Positions 37,161-40,068 of a stretch of DNA of 40,068 bases are shown here, piece by piece. Below the pieces are notes generated by a model that was given only the letters and a program-made list of their open reading frames with translations, did no database searches and was not told where the DNA came from. Positions within the stretch are counted from its first letter, which is position 1, and every line of letters begins with the position of its first letter. Origin of the DNA: DASVEE01 sp036399695 (GTDB lineage: Bacteria > Acidobacteriota > Thermoanaerobaculia > Gp7-AA8); the NCBI GenBank assembly GCA_036399695.1, contig DASWMP010000208.1:1-40068 (forward strand). Direction: 5' to 3'. The position numbers and the translations under genes are program-made.

Positions 37161-37805
37161 ATGAAAACGTTCGCATTAGTGCTGCTGCTGTTGACCAGTT
37201 ACTTCGCTCTCGCATCCGACAACAGCGCGAAACCCGCCTGGGAGTTGACGCTCGACGAACGTCTGGCAGCGCGTACGAACGCCACTGGTGCTGCAGAACG
37301 CATTGCCCGTCATGCGCGGTCTGCACGACATGGGGCGCGCGTGAGTACGGCGGCCTGGGCGGACGTCATCGACGGCAACGTCAACCCCGAGCTCTTCCTC
37401 CCTACGGAGCTCTTTCAATCGGTGGTCCGGCGCGGCTTCGTCGGCGAGACCTGGCGCGACGCACATCAGCAGGATCTCGAGGCGCTGCAGTTACCCGCCG
37501 ACTTCTGGGATCGCCTCGAGCGCGTGGCCGGTCCGTTCATCGGCGACCTTCGTCAGCAGGAAGCTCTGCTCGTGAGTGGTAAAGAGATGGATGCGGCAGG
37601 CCGCGCCGAAATCGACCGCCGGCTCGCCGCTTCCTATCCGACGCTCTGCCGCCACCGCGCCGACGCTCTCGCCGCGGCAAGAGCCGAGTTCGGCCCGCTG
37701 CTCGACCGTTTCATGTACGAGTACGTAGTGCGCGGCCAGGTGCAATTCGCGCAGGAACTGGCGGACGGCGCCCGTCTGCGCGCTGAAGAACGAGGCTGCC
37801 GATGA
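37161..37805 (+). CDS. Exported protein of unknown function (214 aa)
   Basis: The ATG at 37161 has GGAGGAG five bases upstream. A clear signal peptide (MKTFALVLLLLTSYFALAS) is followed by a mostly helical 195-residue protein with one Cys near residue 162 and one at the end. Segments such as ELFLPTELFQSVVRRGFVG, LPADFWDRLERVAGPFIGDL and DRFMYEYVVRGQVQFAQELA suggest a helical bundle. I do not recognise a family. The stop overlaps the next start (ATGA), so the two are translationally coupled and probably work together outside the cytosol. Confidence 0.75.
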   Translation: MKTFALVLLLLTSYFALASDNSAKPAWELTLDERLAARTNATGAAERIARHARSARHGARVSTAAWADVIDGNVNPELFLPTELFQSVVRRGFVGETWRDAHQQDLEALQLPADFWDRLERVAGPFIGDLRQQEALLVSGKEMDAAGRAEIDRRLAASYPTLCRHRADALAAARAEFGPLLDRFMYEYVVRGQVQFAQELADGARLRAEERGCR

Positions 37806-38743
37806 GACGCGCAGCGCTGTTTTGCATCGTCGGCCTTTTGACCGCGGGCACGGCGATAGCCGGAACGGTCCGCGCCGAAGTGAACCTGAGCATCCCGCCC
37901 TTGAGCAAAAAGCCGCTTTCCAGAGCGTACTTTACCTACCTTAATTTCCTGGGCAATCCCGCGAATGAGCCGGTGCGTTTCGAGCACCTGATCGACGGAA
38001 CGTCGGCGTGGGGATCCGGGTACGTAACGACGCCTCATTCGAGCAGCATTCAGGCGGAGCTCGCCATTGCCGGAACCTGCTATCGCGCTTTCGCCGATGT
38101 ATGGGCGGACGACTCCAGCGCCGGCGCCGGCAGTCCGGAGGTGTGCTATCTGCCGTCGACACGACCACCCCCGCCGACGGGCGAGGCCTGCACGGAGTAC
38201 ACACTTCCGGAGGATTGCCAGCTTTCGCCCATCGTCATCAACCTGGCGCCGGGTGCGTATCGCCTCTCCGATGCCGGCGATCCGGTGCAGTTCGACCTGA
38301 CGGCCGACGGCGTGGTCGAGACCATCACCTGGACGGAACGTCATGCGGCGATGGCATTCCTCGCACTGGACCGCAATGGGAACGGCCTGATCGACGACGG
38401 CTCCGAGCTCTTCGGCAATCACACGCGCAAACCGGACGGCACTTTCGCTGCGAATGGCTTCGATGCGTTATCCACCTTCGACGACGACGGCAACGCACTG
38501 CTCGATGCGCGCGATGCGGCCTGGCGCACCTTGCTCCTGTGGACGGACGCGAACCACAATGGCCGTTCGGAGTCGGGCGAATCGCTTCCACTGGCAGGCT
38601 CGGGCATCACCGCGCTCGGTCTGAGCTACGGCGTGACCGGCAGACGCGATGACACCGGCAACATCTATAAATACCGCGCACACCTGCAGCGCGGCCAGCA
38701 GACCGACACCTACTACGACATCTATTTCCGCCGCGTGCAGTGA
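37802..38743 (+). CDS. Exported protein with calcium-binding-like Asp/Asn loops
   Basis: 313 residues with a signal peptide (1-20, ending TAIAG). Residues about 21-165 are an unrecognised domain with four Cys, perhaps disulfide-bonded, and a PPPP linker. From about 170 there is a module I recognise from large secreted bacterial proteins: FLALDRNGNGLIDDGSELFG, then FDDDGNALLDARDAAW, then WTDANHNGRSESGE, each a calcium-loop-like D-x-[DN]-x-[DN]-G pattern. It ends YDIYFRRVQ. Calcium would stabilise it outside the cell. Its role may be adhesion, secretion or part of a toxin; none can be chosen. It overlaps the preceding gene by four bases. Confidence 0.75.
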   Translation: MRRAALFCIVGLLTAGTAIAGTVRAEVNLSIPPLSKKPLSRAYFTYLNFLGNPANEPVRFEHLIDGTSAWGSGYVTTPHSSSIQAELAIAGTCYRAFADVWADDSSAGAGSPEVCYLPSTRPPPPTGEACTEYTLPEDCQLSPIVINLAPGAYRLSDAGDPVQFDLTADGVVETITWTERHAAMAFLALDRNGNGLIDDGSELFGNHTRKPDGTFAANGFDALSTFDDDGNALLDARDAAWRTLLLWTDANHNGRSESGESLPLAGSGITALGLSYGVTGRRDDTGNIYKYRAHLQRGQQTDTYYDIYFRRVQ

Positions 38744-38813
38744 ATCGACGCGCGAGCATTCAGAGGCGGACGCCGATTCCGCGATGACCTGCCTACGCCG
38801 AACGCGTGTCTCT

Positions 38814-39058
38814 ACACGCGGAGGCGTGTCGTAAGGTAGCCGGTGGCAATCGCCGAAGGCGAGCCGCCACCGGTACGGTTGCAGAGAAAGTGCACCCGGA
38901 GGGGTGCCGGACGCGACCCCTGCCGGGTCGAAAACGGAGGGCGGATCTGATCATCCGGTGGCGGCGTGCCTTCGGCACTTGCCACCGGCTACCTTACGAC
39001 ACGCCTCCGGCGTGTAACCACGTATCGCCTTTTCGATTACGTCCTTTCGCGCGGAGCG
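38814..39058. repeat. MITE-like element, family 1, copy 2 (complete)
   Basis: The left end (TACACGC then GGAGGCGTGTCG, TAAGGTAGCCGGTGGCAA, about 38814-38849) is an inverted copy of the right end (CTTGCCACCGG to GGCGTGTA, about 38978-39016). The total is about 245 bases including the flank to CGCGGAGCG. Two internal hairpins are visible (CACCCGGAGGGGTG and GTGCCTTCGGCAC). No transposase frame is present, so it would need help in trans. It lies 70 bases after the calcium-loop gene. Confidence 0.85.
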
Positions 39059-39064
39059 CGCGAT

Positions 39065-39136
39065 TTGGGGAGCGCTGGGGGTCACACCTTCGTTCTGACA
39101 TTGGGGAGCGCTGGGGGTCACACCTTCGTTCTGACA
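39065..39136. repeat. 36-base tandem duplication
   Basis: The 36 bases starting TTGGGGAGCGCTGGGGG occur twice in a row (39065-39100 and 39101-39136) without a mismatch. The second copy is the left end of the family 2 element that follows. Confidence 0.92.
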
Positions 39137-39251
39137 TCGCCGATATGACGCTCCACCGGTCGTAGAGCGGACGGCAAAATGGCTTACCTGTTTGTACACG
39201 TGGGAGGTTTCAGTTTTGGGTGCGGTGATCGAAGGTGTGACCCCCGGTGCC
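39101..39251. repeat. MITE-like element, family 2, copy 1
   Basis: About 150 bases bounded by the inverted ends GGGGGTCACACCTTCG (39114-39129) and CGAAGGTGTGACCCCC (about 39230-39245). The interior (GACATCGCCGATATGACG, GGACGGCAAAATGGCTTACC, GGTTTCAGTTTTGGGTG) is repeated at 39352-39502. The short ORF from 39179 inside it is not considered a gene. Confidence 0.85.
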
Positions 39252-39351
39252 CACCTTGTTTCGACACGGCCCGTCGGCACGCCGGAGGCGCGGCAGTCGA
39301 TGTCGGCCCGGCGCGGGAAGCACCGCGATTTGCGGTACGCGCATCGCGATT

Positions 39352-39502
39352 TGGGAGCGCTGGGGTCACACCTTCGTTCTGACATCGCCGATATGACGCT
39401 CCACCGAGCGTAGAGCGGACGGCAAAATGGCTTACCTGTTTCTACACGTGGGAGATTTCAGTTTTGGGTGCGATGATCGAAGGTGTGACCCCCGGTGCCC
39501 CC
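39352..39502. repeat. MITE-like element, family 2, copy 2
   Basis: It repeats 39101-39251 with few changes (for example TTTGTACACG against TTTCTACACG, and GGAGGTTTCAG against GGAGATTTCAG). The inverted ends GGGTCACACCTTCG and CGAAGGTGTGACCC are kept. About 100 bases of unrelated GC-rich sequence (39252-39351) separate the copies; I see nothing in them. A partial left end recurs near 39830-39846 (CCACACCTTCGTTCTG). Confidence 0.85.
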
Positions 39503-39632
39503 AGAGACCATCCATCGCCGATGTCATAATCGGCGGAGCCGAGTTGTGGCGAATGGTTCGTCATCGCTTTGGCGCGTGGAGGCCTCCTCGACATTCATTT
39601 TCCGGCGTTGGAGCCCGGCAGAGGAGGACTGT

Positions 39633-39794
39633 ATGCGTCGACTGGCTTACGTGCTGATCCTGGTGTTCGCGGTGTCTGTCTCAGGTGCCCCGCGGGATAC
39701 GCGCGACCGGGTGAATCCGATCGTGAAGACCTTCAAGAGCCTCATCCGTGTTCTCGGGGATGGGCTCACGATTCCGTCTCCTGCCAAACCGTAG
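39633..39794 (+). CDS. Small exported peptide (53 aa), unknown function
   Basis: The ATG at 39633 follows GAGGAGG (39621-39627), a strong ribosome-binding site. Residues 1-19 form a signal peptide (RRLAYVLILVFAVSVSGAP). The mature part, about 34 residues, is basic and ends with ...IRVLGDGLTIPSPAKP, with a short amphipathic helix (NPIVKTFKSLIRVLGDGL) that might bind membranes. No family is recognised. It sits alone between two MITE-like elements. The frame is also open upstream to 39495, without a start as good as this one. Confidence 0.6.
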   Translation: MRRLAYVLILVFAVSVSGAPRDTRDRVNPIVKTFKSLIRVLGDGLTIPSPAKP

Positions 39795-39870
39795 AGTTAC
39801 GCGGGTACAAAGTCTCGCTCGAACGCCGGGGCCACACCTTCGTTCTGGTCCGACACGTTCTCACGATGAT

Positions 39871-40068
39871 CTACACGCCGGAGGCGTGTCGTAAGGTAGC
39901 CGGTGGCAATCGCCGAAGGCGAGCCGCCACCGGTTACGGTTGCAGAGAAAGTGCACCCCGGAGGGGTGCCGGACGCGACCCCTGCCGGGGTCGAAACGGA
40001 GGGCCACCGTGATCCGGTGGCGGCGTGCCTTCGGCACTTGCCACCGGCTACCTTACGACACGCCTCCG
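39871..40068. repeat. MITE-like element, family 1, copy 3 (cut by window end)
   Basis: It starts TACACGCCGGAGGCGTG and reads as copy 2 with the few indels filled in (CGGTTACGG, CACCCCGGAGGGGTG, GCCGGGGTCG). This is the best-preserved copy. The right end runs off the window at GACACGCCTCCG. Confidence 0.88.

Noticed and set aside
39179..39657. Two similar short ORFs beginning MAYLF (39179 and 39427)
   Set aside because: They lie inside the two copies of the family 2 repeat, have no ribosome-binding site, and their likeness is explained by the repeat itself.
38814..40068. Possible CRISPR-like array at the right end
   Set aside because: Repeat units are 36, 150 and 245 bases with inverted ends and unequal spacing; there are no regular repeat-spacer units and no cas genes.

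Overview
This is a GC-rich window (the ORFs show strong third-position GC bias) from a diderm bacterium. An outer-membrane assembly protein, a TonB-dependent receptor, an LPS-type glycosyltransferase, a Ser/Thr kinase with TolB-like and TPR domains and many dispersed palindromic repeats together suggest an Acidobacteriota-like genome (Thermoanaerobaculia or a related class). That placement is inference: there is no rRNA or other phylogenetic marker here except dnaB. I saw no tRNA, rRNA or CRISPR array.

Layout. 1-9 kb (minus strand): a small coiled-coil protein, a 2410-residue protein that joins a TamB-like bridge to seven POTRA repeats and an Omp85 barrel, and a glycerate 2-kinase. 9-14.5 kb: a HAMP-GGDEF diguanylate cyclase, a MarR regulator, urocanate hydratase, a secreted TPR protein and a fatty-acid desaturase. 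14.6-19.2 kb: a thioredoxin-like exported protein, a Ser/Thr kinase, a 91-residue protein and a polytopic membrane protein. 19.2-24.2 kb: a PpiC/SurA-type periplasmic isomerase, replicative helicase DnaB, an NfeD-type membrane serine protease and a family 2 glycosyltransferase. 24.2-29 kb: an amidohydrolase lipoprotein, the remnant of a nucleotidyltransferase pair and a TonB-dependent receptor.

29.5-36.1 kb is a compact class II lanthipeptide operon: LanM, LanT (C39 peptidase-ABC transporter), two precursor peptides with near-identical leaders and different Cys-rich cores, and a very short HlyD-like membrane protein. LanM would dehydrate and cyclise both precursors, and LanT would cut after Gly-Gly and export them. 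No separate immunity transporter is visible. A HigBA toxin-antitoxin pair follows, then a translationally coupled pair of exported proteins, the second with calcium-binding-like loops. The last 2 kb is mostly repeat DNA.

The strongest novel signals are: (i) the single-chain TamB-POTRA-Omp85 protein; (ii) the lanthipeptide operon with its reduced HlyD partner; (iii) inverted-repeat insertions lying in frame inside lanM and the glycerate kinase gene, with the same architecture as intergenic elements of unrelated sequence; (iv) -10-like hexamers ending 6-8 nt before the start codon at seven genes, implying leaderless mRNAs; (v) an oriented GGAGTGCGG hairpin element just downstream of several stop codons; (vi) two MITE-like families near the right end.
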